Origin: Sphagnum magellanicum | Lineage: Eukaryota; Streptophyta; Sphagnopsida; Sphagnales; Sphagnaceae | Assembly (NCBI GenBank): GCA_021904315.1 | Contig: CM038914.1 | Coordinates: forward strand, 6,262,001 to 6,326,000 | Reading direction: 5' to 3' | DNA: 64,000 nucleotides | Shown: in pieces, positions 25,099-37,019 of the stretch | Layout of the letters: each line of letters starts with the position of its first letter | Numbering within the stretch: the first letter of the stretch is position 1 | Notes under the pieces: model-generated | The model's input: only the letters and a program-made list of their open reading frames with translations | Told to the model about the DNA's origin: nothing | Databases searched by the model: none | Program-made: the position numbers and the translations under genes

Positions 25099-25735
25099 TG
25101 ATGGAAAAAAGAAACAGTGCTCTCAAAGATACCTTGAAAAGCCATGTCAAACTCCGGGCAGAGTAGTGGCACAGCACCAGGATATTCTTCACAACAAAAA
25201 ATACCCACCAGGTATCAGTCCGGGTATCATAGATGATAACCACGATTGTTGAAAAAATAATTCAAAACGCCTGGGTCTGAAACATGGCCGTAACTATCAA
25301 AATCAAGTGCCCGGTTTTTAAATACACATAAATTGAATGAAGGCTATGTGGATCTTGGGACATATATGAAATAGAATAAATATTCGAATTCTCAAGTTTT
25401 TACATAAACGTCAAATAGCCACCCAAGAACCACGGAACTGATAGTTATTTTTAAAAATCAAATACCCGCCCAACATTGGTGTCGGCCTTATCACTTGGGC
25501 TCCCCATCCGGCACTGGCTAGTGTGCTTTTGTGGTGGCTCGTGGGCCTGGCAAACTTTTTGGAATGTGAGCACAGCCTTGATTATAATTTGTCCATTGGT
25601 TGCTTCGATCCTACTAATGTTGGTAAAATTTTAATAATGACCATTTATATTCAATAGTTCAATTTTATGTGACCCACACCCAAATATATACTTATTCTAT
25701 TAATTAGTTGGGGTGCCTCACAAGTCCAACTTTTT
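25099..25735. other. intergenic; possible hAT-like end
   Basis: 25473-25491 reads AATACCCGCCCAACATTGG, like the ends at 30743-30761 and 59469-59488. No matching left end was found, so no element is called. Confidence 0.3.
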
Positions 25736-25739
25736 TGTT

Positions 25740-26225
25740 TTTGTTTTTGCAATGAGCCAATTTGATTGGTCCCATTGCAAAAAAATTGAAACTATGGAGG
25801 CTGTCCAAAATAGAAGATTCTATGGAAAGATGGAATGCCCTCCTTCTTTGCCTCACCTCTATAAAGGGGACGACTTTGGGCATAACATATGAGATTAAAG
25901 TGAGGTGCTATTGGGAACACCGTTGGGGGCACATTGGGAACCTGGGGTACTTATTTATTAACCTCTCCTATTAATTAGTCGAGATATCTCCCAAGTTCAT
26001 TTTTTTTTTTTCTTCAATGAGTCAATTTGATTGGCCCATCACTCAAAAAATGAAATTATGGAAGCTGCCCAAAATAGAACCTTCTATTTTGAAGTATAAA
26101 GTTACTCCCCTTTGGCTCACCTATAAAGGTGAAAGGAGGACAACATTTGCCAAAGCATATGGGATAAAAGGGAGGTGCTATGGGGAACATGTCAGGAATA
26201 AGGGAGGACCCTTCACTCCATGACA
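25740..26225 (+). repeat. diverged tandem duplication, about 270-bp units
   Basis: Two segments, from 25750 and from about 26015, share CAATTTGATTGG, then TGAAAYTATGGARGCTG, then CCAAAATAGAA, and later GGAGGTGCTATGGGGAAC-like text. The frames at 25762-25974 and 26017-26223 translate the copies to related peptides (LWRLSKIE and LWKLPKIE). It resembles a dispersed plant repeat rather than a gene; function unknown. Confidence 0.6.
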
Positions 26226-28019
26226 CAACTTCTCATTGGTTGCATGGAAATTCTGATTCCTAAAATTGGCTGCCACTATTTTTGGCCGGGACTAATAGCC
26301 CTTCCTAAGAACACCCTACCTATTCTCTTATGATTTGATGCTTTGGTCCCTGCCTTTTCCCTCTTGGGATTTTGTGTAAAAAACAAAAGGGTAGTAAGAA
26401 AGGTCCTCGAGGGACAGGAGGCTCCACCATAATCTCTCCCCAAGACAAACCCCTCATCAAAATGACTCAATAGAAGGAAAGGAAGGAAAAAAGTGGCTAA
26501 GTAATGGAGTGCTTGCTTGCTGGCTGGCTGGCTGAACTCAACAAGGTGATGAAGAAGAAGAACAAAAAAATCTTTGACTCTATCTAGGACTGACATAAAA
26601 CTACCTACAAATCTGACATCTTTCCAAACAAAAAGAAAATATCCCAACATGGGCTGGCTCTATCCATGCAACAAGTTTGTATCTATCTACATGACAGAGA
26701 TTGTGATCAAATTTCCTTCGCCATCCCATGTATTGAGGTTCATCCACAACCCAGTCATAATGGACATCCATCCAGTGGATGATTGTGCTTGTGGGGCTTA
26801 GTTGACCATCCCTTTCCCCAATCATCCCCCCACCTCCTTTCCAACTCATCTGTCCTTCCTTCTTAAGGGAGTGTTTCAATGAAAAGGGCTACAAGGGTGG
26901 CACTATTGCAACTAGATTTGATATGCTCATGTATATGTATAAGGGGAATGGGTTTCCATGCCTTGTATCGTTAGGGTTTTGGTTGTTTGGTGAAAGGCCA
27001 CTCACTCGGTAATTATTTTGTTGTGAGGGCATAATTTTTTTTCCATGGAAAATGCCTCGCCTGGCGCCCCCCACCCACCATTATTTTAGTGGGGGTGTTT
27101 CCACGAAAGGCTGTCACTATTTATTTCATTTAGGGGCAGGGCTCTTTCTGTGAAAGGGCCACCCACTCATTATTGTTTTCTGAGTGTTTGTTAGGTACCC
27201 AAATTTTGTCCGGGTTCCATCGGTGCTTGCCGCTCGGACCCATAGATACTTACATACATTGTACAATATGCGGTTTAAACTTTCAACATGAAGAGACAAA
27301 AAAAAATTAAGCTCCTTTACCTTTCGGCTCCCATGTGTGGCAATTGGTTCACAAGCTACATTCTCACTAAAGAAATGAAGAGGTCTGTAGGCATGGAATC
27401 CCATTGCCTTTACCCGATCGCATTAAAAAAAAAAAAGTGGTAGGAGGAAATGGCCCACTGCTGAAAGGTGGGAAGTTCCGGGCAGGTCCAAATTTTAGGA
27501 ATGCCCAAGGGGCTTACTTGGGTTAAAGTTCAAGTGCTGGATGTAGCAGCACTGGTAAGTGAAAACCGTCCAGAAAATTTTCTAGTGTATTTGGAGGTAA
27601 CCTTACATAGTGGAATTTTTCATCCGCAAGAGGTGAGTGTTTCGAGTAGGGTAAGGCCCTTAGGCAAGGGCCTTCTCTCAAGAAAGGAAGCTCCCAACTG
27701 CTTGAGTCATATTAACCCGTAGAAGGGGGTTGGGGGAGAGGGTCCCAAACTTGTGTTTAGTTTTGGACCTTTCTTTGATGGATTTTGTCCATTTATTTAT
27801 TTATTTGTTAAATGAACCCTTAAGTTATTTTTCTTCCTTTTTTGAAACCTTTTGTTCTTGCCAGTTGGGGCTCTGGGTTAAAATTAAATAAATAAATTAA
27901 TAATAATAAAAATTGCAGCAAGTTCCATGAAATCCATGGCAAATTAGAATAGGTGAGGCAAGAACACACCGACCTAATATCTACCCTGTTGTTACTCTCA
28001 TAGTTGTTAAAAGCATTGC
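26226..28019. other. intergenic; unidentified mixed-composition DNA
   Basis: Short frames on both strands (26276-26650 -, 26601-26879 -, 27126-27404 -, 27468-27722 +) have no recognisable domain. 27570-27610 carries one outlying unit (GTGTATTTGGAGG) of the array at 28020. A GAAAGGSCCACYCACTC-type motif recurs at 26993 and 27157. Confidence 0.4.
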
Positions 28020-28905
28020 AAGAAATTTTCAAGTGTATTTGGAGGGCACCTTATAGACACAAAGATCCTCTCTAGAAAGGATACGATACATACTCCCCTT
28101 AAGAGTAGGAGAAATTTCCAAATGTATTTGGAGGGCACCTTACATCCACAAAGATCCCTTCTAGAAGGAATACAATGCCTAATCCTTAAGAGTGGGAGAA
28201 ATCTTCAAGTGAAGGCACCTCCTTATATCAACAATGATCCCTTCTAGAAAGAATAACAATACCCACTCCTTAAGAGTAGGAGAAATTTCCAAGTGTATTT
28301 GGAGGGCACCGTATATCCACAATGATCCCTTCTAGAAAGAAATACGATACCCATTCTTTAAGAGTGGGAAAAAATTTCAAATGTATTTGGAGGGCACACT
28401 ATACTCACAAAGATCCCTTCTAGAAAGAATATGATATCTACTACTCTTAAGAGCTGGAGAAATTTTCAAGCATATTTGGAGGGCACCTTATATCCACAAC
28501 AATCCCTTCTAGAAAGAATATGATACCTACTCCTTAAGACTGGGAGAAATTTTTAAAGTGTATTTGGAGGGCACCTTATATGATTCACAATGATCCCTTC
28601 TAGAAAGAATATGATACCCATTTGATACCCACTCCTTAAGAGTGAGAGAAATTTTGAAGTGTATTTGGAGGGCACTTTATATGCACAAAGATCCCTTCTA
28701 GAAAAAAATACAATACCTACTCCTTAAGAGTGGGAAAAAATTTCAAGTATATTTGGAGGTCACCTTATATCTACAATGATCCCTTCTAGAAAGAATACAA
28801 TACCTACTCTTTAAGAATGGGAGAAATTTTCAAGTGAATTTGAAAGGCACCTTATATTCACAAAGATCCCTTCTACAAAGAATACAATACCTGCTCCTTA
28901 AGAAA
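28020..28905 (+). repeat. about 88-bp degenerate tandem repeat, ten copies
   Basis: Units contain GAAATTTTCAAGTGTATTTG, then GAGGGCACCTTATA, CCACAAAGATCCCTTCTAG and ACTCCTTAAGAGTGGGA. Starts recur about every 85-105 bases from 28022, with small indels between copies. TCTAGAA makes each unit partly palindromic. The array is noncoding; an outlying unit lies at 27570. Confidence 0.88.
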
Positions 28906-29885
28906 GTGAGAGGGAAATTATGTCATTAAAAAAAGGCTTTATTAGAACCCTTGCAAGAGTAGGTGTAAGGATCCTCCTTCTTTTGACAATTGGTGATTTG
29001 CTTATGTTTTTGAGTTCAAGTAATGTTTGCCTCATGTTCTACAAGAGATAAACATGCCTTGTGAGTTTGGACTCAACTATAACCTCGTCCTAAGCCCCCT
29101 TACTTTGACAATTCCCTCTACACTTTACATTTAGTAGTAGTACATTTAGCTTTGTATTGAGCACCGACACTACTACCTTACCCTAAGGTCATTTTTATCA
29201 TTAAATAATTGTCAAAATAGTGAAATGAATTTTTGTGAAAATATGAAAATGACATGTTGCAAATCATCAATAATTATTATAATAGATCATGAAAAGTTCA
29301 ACAATTTCAAAATTTTCAAAAGGAATTAATTTTTTGAAAAATTAATAATTATTCATTTTGTGAATGTGGAAATTGACCCTAAGCCACCACGGTAGTGGAA
29401 ATTAGGAATTCATGGAACTGGACCAGTACACTTTTAGGAAGGTGGAGAAGAATCCAACTAGCCAGGAACCAGTGTTTTCTTTCAAAAAGTTAGCAAAAAC
29501 TGTCAAATTTACATTACTTCTAAACTTTTTTGAATTGAAAATAAAAATTGAATATAGAAACACCAGTGATTGATCATCCATAAGAATATTTAGCCAAATT
29601 TTGGCTATTAACCAAATATGAAAATAAAAATATTTAAGCATATTTTTATATTGTTAGCTACCTATGTTTTGCCAGTTCCACTAGTATGTCAATCAATGGT
29701 GGGAAACACTTGTTCTGGTCTCTTCAGGTGGAATTTGGTCCCTACTAGTACCAAAAAAAACCCCTCTGCCCGTGGCAGGCAACGGGCGCGCTATCTATCC
29801 ACCTGGGTGCGATGGCAGTCAACTGAGGGCCCGCCATGGACAAGCTCCGCAAGTTCGAAAGTATAATTGGCGATGGCGAGCCGCT
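28906..29885. other. intergenic; nothing recognised
   Basis: AT-rich until about 29650, then a more GC-rich stretch leads into the 67-bp array. No gene supported. Confidence 0.4.
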
Positions 29886-29889
29886 TTTA

Positions 29890-30300
29890 CGATTCTCTGT
29901 CTCTTTCCCTCTTTCGCTTCTTCTTGTCAACCTTCCCAGAAAGCTTCAGCTACTCCAACAATATTTTACGATTCTCTCTCTCTCTTCTGCTTGTCAACCT
30001 TCCCAGAAAGCTTCAGCTACTCCAACAATATTTTACGATTCTCTCTCTCTCTTCTGCTTGTCAACCTTCCCAGAAAGCTTCAGCTACTCCAACAATATTT
30101 TGCGATTCTCTCTCTCTCTTCTGCTTGTCAACCTTCCCAGAAAGCTTCAGCTACTCCAACAATATTTTGCGATTCTCTCTCTCTCTTCTGCTTGTCAACC
30201 TTCCCAGAAAGCTTCAGCTACTCCAACAATATTTTGCGATTCTCTCTCTCTCTTCTGCTTGTCAACCTTCCCAGAAAGCTTCAGCTACTCCAACACTCTT
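29890..30300 (+). repeat. 67-bp tandem repeat, six copies
   Basis: The word TTGTCAACCTTCCCAGAAAG starts at 29924, 29991, 30058, 30125, 30192 and 30259, a period of exactly 67. Copies are nearly identical, with an internal CT-rich tract. Because 67 leaves remainder 1 on division by three, every forward frame reads the same cyclic 67-residue peptide, and all three forward frames are open through the array. It ends about 770 bases upstream of the NCED start codon. Confidence 0.95.
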
Positions 30301-30332
30301 TTCTCTACGTCGATTATCCATTCCTCAGACAG

Positions 30333-30353
30333 CAGCAGCAGCAGCAGCAGCTT
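30333..30353 (+). repeat. (CAG)n tract
   Basis: Seven CAG/GCA triplets between the 67-bp and 51-bp arrays. Confidence 0.85.
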
Positions 30354-30360
30354 CTCGTGT

Positions 30361-30513
30361 GCAATTTGCGTCGGTTTTGACCACGTTTCTGAGAGTGAAT
30401 CACGAGAGAGCGCAATTTGCGTCCGTTTGGACCACGTTTCTGAGAGTGAATCGTGAGAGAGCGCAATTTGCGTCCGTTTTGACCACGTTTCTGAGAGTGA
30501 ATCGTGAGAGAGC
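30361..30513 (+). repeat. 51-bp tandem repeat, three copies, upstream of NCED
   Basis: GCAATTTGCGTCSGTTTTGA starts at 30361, 30412 and 30463. Each unit contains GACCACGTTTCTGAGAG, hence an ACGT core. ACGT cores are the heart of bZIP sites of the ABRE/G-box class, but the flanks here (CCACGTTT) are not a full ABRE. The array lies about 300 bases upstream of the putative TATA box of NCED, so a regulatory effect is possible but unproven. Confidence 0.88.
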
Positions 30514-30817
30514 CCTCCTCCACCACCCTTGGGCGCGGGGGTTCTTTTCAAGGATTTTAATACCCTCCGGTTCCGGTTACTTGACCACTGGGCGAAAAGA
30601 GAACCGTCGGTTCCGGGCATTCGTGAGAGGAGAGGAGGCAAATCGGAATCTAAGACCCATGCCATGCCATGCCAGTTGGTTCCATAGGGTTGACTCCGGC
30701 ACCCGGACTTATGTCCGGCGGGTATCTGGTGCACTGGTTTAATACCCGCCCCAGCACTGGTCTCCTTCCCCCTCTTCTTCCTCTTCCTTCTTTTGCACAG
30801 ACCCCTTTTTCTGGTAC

Positions 30818-30827
30818 CTATTTAAAC
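30818..30827 (+). promoter_or_regulatory. putative TATA box of the NCED gene
   Basis: CTATTTAAAC lies about 240 bases upstream of the NCED ATG, in a suitable position for a transcript start near 30850. The leader (about 30850-31065) holds short upstream ATGs. Inferred from sequence only. Confidence 0.45.
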
Positions 30828-31065
30828 TAGTGTTCTCTGCACGGGAGAGACAGAATAACATGAGAAGTCCTGAGAAGGAGACTAAAAAGACTGAGGTCCT
30901 CCTCTTCTGCACAGATTTTTTTGCCACAATTGTTGTTCAAAATTAAATGAATGAAGAACAGCTGCTGAGGTGCAATTTGGTTGCGTGAACATTGCATTAG
31001 CCTTGTGAGGGAGAAGGAGAGACACACAAACAGCTGACTGAAGGCAGACTGAGAAGAAGTGAGAG

Positions 31066-33093
31066 ATGTTGTTGACTATGGAGTGCACATTTGCTTCTGG
31101 GATAGCAGCAGCCAGCTATCCCAGTACTCTTGCAGTGGAGAGGAGTCTGATGCATGATGATGGTATTGTTAAAGTCCTGCAGCAGCAGCAAAGTTGTATA
31201 CCTGTGAAGAAGATGTTTTTGCATGCTGTGGGTTCAGTGGGCGCAAGGAGGAGAACAAACAGCAGAGGTTTGAGGGCCGTTGCACCACTGCAATCTGCAC
31301 TTGATTTTACATGTAAACTACATGAGTCAAGTGATCACAAGTCCAGATGCAACAACTTCCATGGTTCATTTGGCAGCTCCAGAAGGGATTGTCTGTTCTC
31401 AGAGAATTCTGGATTGAGTTGCCTGCATGGGTCATCCTCTTCTCAAGCACCCGCTCTTGCTTCCATAACCACACCAGTGATTACTAGGGATGTGGAGGAG
31501 GGGTTTTCCAATCTCACACCCTCTGTGCCACCACCAGCTCCTGAGCAGAACTTGAACCTGTTTCAGAGAATTACAGCATCAGTCCTAGATTGGGTGGAGA
31601 AAACAGGGGTTGCAGGTTTGGAGAGCAAGTTTCAATTGCCAGCAGCCATTGACCCATCTGTGCAGCTGCAGGGCAATTATGCACCTGTTGAGGAGAGAAG
31701 AGTGATGCATGAGCTTGAGGTGATGGGAAAGCTCCCCCAAGGCCTGGAGGGCATGTATGTGCGCAATGGGGGTAATCCCCAGTTTGTGCCCACAGGTGGT
31801 CACCATTTGTTTGATGGCGATGGCATGCTGCATGCTGTACAATTCAAGCAGGGTATTGTCAGCTACTCCTGCAGCTTCACTCGCACATACCGCTTTGTCA
31901 GGGAGCAGGAGGCAGGTCGCCCCTTGTTCCCCAAAGCTATTGGTGAGCTTCATGGTCATGGTGGAGTGGCACGTTTGCTTCTGTACACTGCTCGCTCCAT
32001 CTGTGGGCTTGTGGATCAGAAACAAGGTATGGGTGTTGCCAATGCAGGTGTGGTGTTCCACAATGGCCACTTGCTTGCCATGTCTGAGGATGACTTGCCA
32101 TACCATGTGCGAATGTTGGAACATGGTGAACTGGAGACAGTTGGGCGCTATGATTGTGATGGGCAGCTCTCATCATCCACAATGATTGCACATCCCAAGG
32201 TTGATCCTGTTTCTGGGGAGCTTTTTGCTCTTAGCTACAGTGTTGTAACTGCTCCATTTCTCAAGTACTTCTACATCTCGCCCCAGGGCATCAGAGGTCC
32301 TGAAGTCTCCATCACACTCCTGGAACCAACCATGATTCATGACTTTGCCATCACTGAGAATTTTGTAGTGATTCCTGACCAGCAGATGGTGTTCTGCCTC
32401 AAAGAGATGTTCTCCGGAGGTTCTCCAGTGGTTCACAATAGCAAGAAGACATCTCGCTTTGGCATTCTGCCTAAGTACGACCAGACCGAAGCTCGACTGC
32501 AATGGATAGATGTCCCAGATTGTTTCTGTTTCCATCTCTGGAATGCATGGGAGGAAAAGGAGGACATTGTGGTGATTGGCTCATGCATGACACCTCCTGA
32601 CAGCATCTTCATTGAGTCTGATGAAGCCCTCAAGACCACCTTGTCAGAGATTCGTCTCAACAGAACCACAGGAGTCTCTACCAGGCATGAGATTACCAGC
32701 TTGAACTTGGAAGCAGGTCAGATAAACCACAACTTCCTGGGCCGCAAGAGCAGGTACATGTACCTTGCAATTGCTGAGCCCTGGCCCAAAGTGTCAGGCA
32801 TTGCAAAGGTGGACTTAATCAATGGGGAGGTGACAAAGTACATGTATGGACACAAGTGCTATGGTGGTGAGCCTACTTTTGTGCCGCATTCATCTGATCC
32901 TTTGGCAGCAGAGGATGATGGCTCTCTACTTGTATTCATGCATGATGAGAACACAGGCCAATCCAAGCTTCTGGTGCTGGATGCAGCTTCTGCCTCATTA
33001 CAGTTGAAAGCCTCTGTGAAGTTGCCCTCCAGAGTGCCTTATGGCTTCCATGGTACATTTGTGACTGCCGAAGAATTAGCCAAACAGCAATAA
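31066..33093 (+). CDS. NCED: 9-cis-epoxycarotenoid dioxygenase, chloroplast type
   Basis: A single 675-codon exon. The enzyme cleaves 9-cis-violaxanthin or 9-cis-neoxanthin to xanthoxin, the committed step to abscisic acid, at plastid membranes. The carotenoid oxygenase (RPE65-type) propeller spans about residues 185-670. The four iron-binding histidines are visible: H376 (AHPKVDP), H425 ([10 protein letters not shown]), H490 (FHLWNAWEE) and H662 (PYGFHGTF), with spacings 49, 65 and 172, close to maize VP14. [17 protein letters not shown] and [10 protein letters not shown] are also NCED-like. The first 150 or so residues are S/A/R-rich and poorly conserved, suggesting a transit peptide. At 675 residues it is longer than the usual 570-615, all of it in this N-terminal part. 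Absence of introns is typical of NCED genes. A related CCD subfamily is less likely given the NCED motifs. Confidence 0.95.
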   Translation: MLLTMECTFASGIAAASYPSTLAVERSLMHDDGIVKVLQQQQSCIPVKKMFLHAVGSVGARRRTNSRGLRAVAPLQSALDFTCKLHESSDHKSRCNNFHGSFGSSRRDCLFSENSGLSCLHGSSSSQAPALASITTPVITRDVEEGFSNLTPSVPPPAPEQNLNLFQRITASVLDWVEKTGVAGLESKFQLPAAIDPSVQLQGNYAPVEERRVMHELEVMGKLPQGLEGMYVRNGGNPQFVPTGGHHLFDGDGMLHAVQFKQGIVSYSCSFTRTYRFVREQEAGRPLFPKAIGELHGHGGVARLLLYTARSICGLVDQKQGMGVANAGVVFHNGHLLAMSEDDLPYHVRMLEHGELETVGRYDCDGQLSSSTMIAHPKVDPVSGELFALSYSVVTAPFLKYFYISPQGIRGPEVSITLLEPTMIHDFAITENFVVIPDQQMVFCLKEMFSGGSPVVHNSKKTSRFGILPKYDQTEARLQWIDVPDCFCFHLWNAWEEKEDIVVIGSCMTPPDSIFIESDEALKTTLSEIRLNRTTGVSTRHEITSLNLEAGQINHNFLGRKSRYMYLAIAEPWPKVSGIAKVDLINGEVTKYMYGHKCYGGEPTFVPHSSDPLAAEDDGSLLVFMHDENTGQSKLLVLDAASASLQLKASVKLPSRVPYGFHGTFVTAEELAKQQ

Positions 33094-34640
33094 CATACTA
33101 TACATGTACATCAAGCTACAGTTGTATCTGCATTTTGTACATCAAAGTGATTGCAACCAAGGATGGCAGATCACTGCAGCCCCCAAGGGTTGTAGATAGG
33201 ACCATTGAAACCCACCCCCAAAACAGTAGTAGATCTTTGCAACCCTTGCAATTCTCAATCAAATCTTTGATAGGAATCAGCATCTGTCTGAGGTTACTTG
33301 AAAAACAAGCTCACTAACATTTTTTCAGTCTTGGTTTGTGAAATCAAGCCCTGATTGGAATCTTCACTTTGTTGACCATGTTGACATGATGTCATATTGG
33401 ATCCCTCCAACTGTATTGGAAAGACGTCCATCAGTGCCCAGATCTGTGCAACCCTTCAAATCCTAGATCAAGTCTTTGATCTTGATGGCCCATGAGCATC
33501 ATCTGTATTTGGAGCTGAGACAAGCTCATTCATCTTTTTCCAGTCTTGGTTTTCTGAAATCAAGCTCAGGGATGAATCCTTACATGTACGATCGATCACA
33601 TTGCAATTTTTTTCCATCATAGAAGAAGCCCAAGTAAATTGAAAAAAGGCTTTGTACAAGTCCATTTACATACATACATAGATACTTCCAACTCTATACT
33701 GTTGTATTGGCTGCCCTTGATGAGGCTCCATCTCTCATTCACAGACTGGGTTAGACTCACTACTGCTAGTGCCATTGCATTAGGTGGCTCATGTATATCT
33801 GACTTCTTTACTTGATAAGTTAGTGACATTATTTAGTGATGAGCTTCACCAGTAGCAAGGTTGTTGTTAACTAGGGCTTTTGGCATAGCTCTCTACTTGT
33901 ACAACTTTTCTAATCTATTTATTGATGGCCAAAGACTTGTGATTTTCACCTCTTACTGTTCTGATTCAATCAAACCTCAAATTTGCAATGCTTTGACCAA
34001 AGGAGGATTGCTACTTTTTATGATGTCGTTTTGTTGAACAACTTATTGTTTTGACATTCTGCTTGTTGGAGATGGATGTTGTGTTTCAATGTGACACGAA
34101 TGCACACACACACACACACACACAGAGATATATATTTGGTGTAATTTACCTCCATAATAGGGAGGGGATATCTGATTTCAAGGAGGTTTTCTCATACTTC
34201 ATGAAGTTCTGGCTACCTATTCACTTATAGAGGTGGGTTTGTCTTTCCATAGAGGTTTTTGTCAGCCATTGATTCTACTTCTGTCTTGTTTGATACAATC
34301 CATAGGGCTCTTTCTTTATGACACATAAGGTGGCGCTTCGACAAGGACTTTATCAAAATCACACTTCGAGTATCACCTTCAATAAGCCTTGACTCTAGTC
34401 GTTCCCTCATCCTAGGGCTTACTCTTACCAGAAGCAGGTTTGCACTTGGTTATCACCTCATGCAGGCCTTAATGCTAACGAGGTAGTATATCATAGATGG
34501 CAATATACTTGTAGAAGTTTTCAATAAGGCTGTAAAATGTTTATCTTGGTTGAGTTAGCGCTTCTTGTTGGGCCCTCTTCTTACTTTGAAAAGATAGGTA
34601 GGCTCTATTGTTGACACCTTCTCGTTTTTAATTTTTGCTT
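33094..34640 (+). other. NCED 3' flank with about 209-bp duplication
   Basis: 33232-33370 and 33441-33580 are diverged copies: both run GATCTNTGCAACCCTT, ATCAARTCTTTGAT, ACAAGCTCA and CAGTCTTGGTTT. They could be part of the 3' UTR. A (CA)n run lies at 34102-34124. No further gene seen to 34640. Confidence 0.55.
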
Positions 34641-37000
34641 TCTCACCCCCACTTTGAAATTACAATGAGGGAGGCAAGGGAAGTTTATTAGGCAAACAAC
34701 AAGAAGGCAATTTCAAGCCACCTTTGTTGATTTTGTTTTCAACCTTTCTTCAATAACTTATTGATTTATAAATAATGCCCTCATCCTAGGGCTTTATCCC
34801 CTGCACTTTTTAGGTGCAAGAGACATCTTACAAATATTAAAGTAGGCACTTGAAACATATTGTAAAGTATTTACTAGATTGGGTGGTTATTTGATTTTCT
34901 TCAATAATAGCCAATTTTAATTTTAAGAAAATTTAAAAACTAGAATAAAAGAATTGTTGGTTCTACTTATTCCGAAATCCTCAAAGAGCCAATCACAAAG
35001 GGAGGTTATAAAGGTAAATATTTGATGTTTGTCGAAAAAATTTGAGAATTATGGTTATAGATCATAATTGGGTCTTTGATTTTTTGAAAATTATAATTAT
35101 GAACCATAAGAACCACTCCAATAACCATCAAAAATATGTTTCAATGTTGTGTTTGTAAATGTAAATAGCCATATGTATGACATGTAAAACCATGTAAATG
35201 TAAATTATTTACATATAATTTATATTTACACATCAAAAACATATATATGTTTATTACACTTACCAATCATGTAAGTTTTTTTCATTCACACTTACATAGG
35301 CCCATGTCATTTTGTGGGGGTTGTGTATATCAACACAAATAGAACTAAGGTTTTGAGTTTTTTGTTTGTAACAACCAGAATTGTGGTCCTATGTTTAATC
35401 GTGAACTTCCTAATTGCACCATTGCCAACTTGTTTCATAGTCTTTTCCCTTCAAATGTGCAAGTTCACTTTCATAGTCTTGAATTTCATGGTTATACAAT
35501 CATCTTCTAATGTGGTATTGCTCTTATTTGTAATCTTGTGAGGGCAATCTTGTCCTTGTTTGTGATCTTATGATGTGCAAGGTAAAACAACAAGGTGCAA
35601 AACATGTTTTTTCACTATCTTTTTCAAATGAACTTGTTTGCTCTTAGTCATGGTTTCGTGTTTAAAGGTTTGTTTTCATTATTATTATTTATGGTCTTCA
35701 AGTGTATTTGTTTTGACCATCACTCAGTGTGGTCTTGTTCTTGCTCTTTTTGTGTGTAAAGTAAAGTAGTTTCGAAGATTGAAAACATGCACAAATAGCT
35801 AAAAATGAAGTGTTTTTCTCACACTCAAAGAGCTTCACACTACATGTAGGTGCTTTTTCTTTGTTTAAAATGAGCTTGCTCACATTCTTATTTGATGGGT
35901 GCACTTTTTGGTCTTTTGATGTGTGTGTTTGTTGTTTTTGTTTGCGTTCTTGAGATTTGGCCTAATCATATTTCATGGTCTTGTTGTGTGTAAGGCAAAA
36001 TAACAAGGAGCAAATAAAAGACCTAGACAAAAGTAAATAAAAGATGTGCATAATGTTTTTCCAACTTCATTTTAGGTGAACAATATCACTTACAAGCCTA
36101 TTTGTAATCTTTGTTGGTCATGCATCTTGATGTTGTTCATTGTTTTGGTTCGTGATCTTGGCTTTATCGCATTTATCTTTGTCATGTTATAATCTAGTCT
36201 TGCTTTAGTTCATGTTCTTGATGTATGCAAGGTGTAGCAACAAGGAGAAAAAAAAGGTGACACACATAACACTTTTCTGATTTTTTTTAATGTGAACAAG
36301 TTCATTTGCTACTATTATTTGTCTTTTGTTGGTCATATTGTTGTGTTCTTGGTCATTTTTTTAAATTGTGATCCTTTGTTAATCACAATGGTCTTTGTTG
36401 TGTTGTAGTGTAGTTTTGCTCATGTTTATGGTCTTTGGTTATGCAAGGTGAAACAAAAGTGAAAGATTGCGACCTAGCACCCCAAGAACACTTGCAACCC
36501 AATAACTACTCTTCCCTAACTTTTCCTTGGTCCCCCAACAACACCAACAATCTTCCAATTTTCTTGTAATAGTAGTTTTGCCCACCAACCCCCCATAGTA
36601 ATTACACATTACAACAAAAATAACTCCCCCTAAAACATTTTTCCCCTAGAAACATCTTTTAAAAACAACATTGAGAGCTTAGTTTTTTTTTTTGCTTAAG
36701 GTGAAGTTTTTAATCTCCTTATTCAATTTACATAATTTTCAATTCTTGTCAATGGGTGGCAAAATTGTGATTTTATTTCATTTACAATGTGCTAACTATG
36801 GCAAATAATGAAGATTTCTTTTTCAAATTGGAGGCTTTAAGCTCATTGCCAAATGAAGCAAATTATGTGCATGTGTCCAACCTTCCATTTAGTTAAATTA
36901 GTCATGCACTTAAGTGAACCCAATCATATTTGTCCATGGGTTTAACATGAACATGGAGATTTCTAGTAATCATATATTAGGACATTTATTGACTTTCATA
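34641..37000 (+). repeat. degenerate about 220-250-bp repeat domain (35300-36470) in AT-rich DNA
   Basis: A block with GTCTTGTTNTG followed by GTGCAAGGTRAAACAACAAGG recurs at about 35570, 35740, 35975, 36215 and 36430, usually preceded by TTTGTTGGTCAT or CATGGTCTT words. Copies are heavily diverged. No coding content was recognised; frames at 35314-35541 and 35698-35904 fall inside it. Confidence 0.55.
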
Positions 37001-37019
37001 AGCAAGAAAAATTTTAGGC

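Noticed and set aside
25473-25491. hAT element end
   Set aside because: Only one end found; no partner or target duplication within reach.
28020-28905. CRISPR-like array
   Set aside because: The whole unit is repeated, with no constant repeat alternating with unique spacers, and this is plant DNA.
29772-30742. proteins of 202-291 residues over the 67-bp array
   Set aside because: Open frames follow from a stop-free repeat unit; no evidence of translation.
30743-30761. hAT element end next to the NCED promoter
   Set aside because: Resembles the MITE end at 59488 but no left partner was found in 29.4-30.7 kb.
31585-32669. antisense frames across NCED
   Set aside because: Mirror of the well-supported sense gene.
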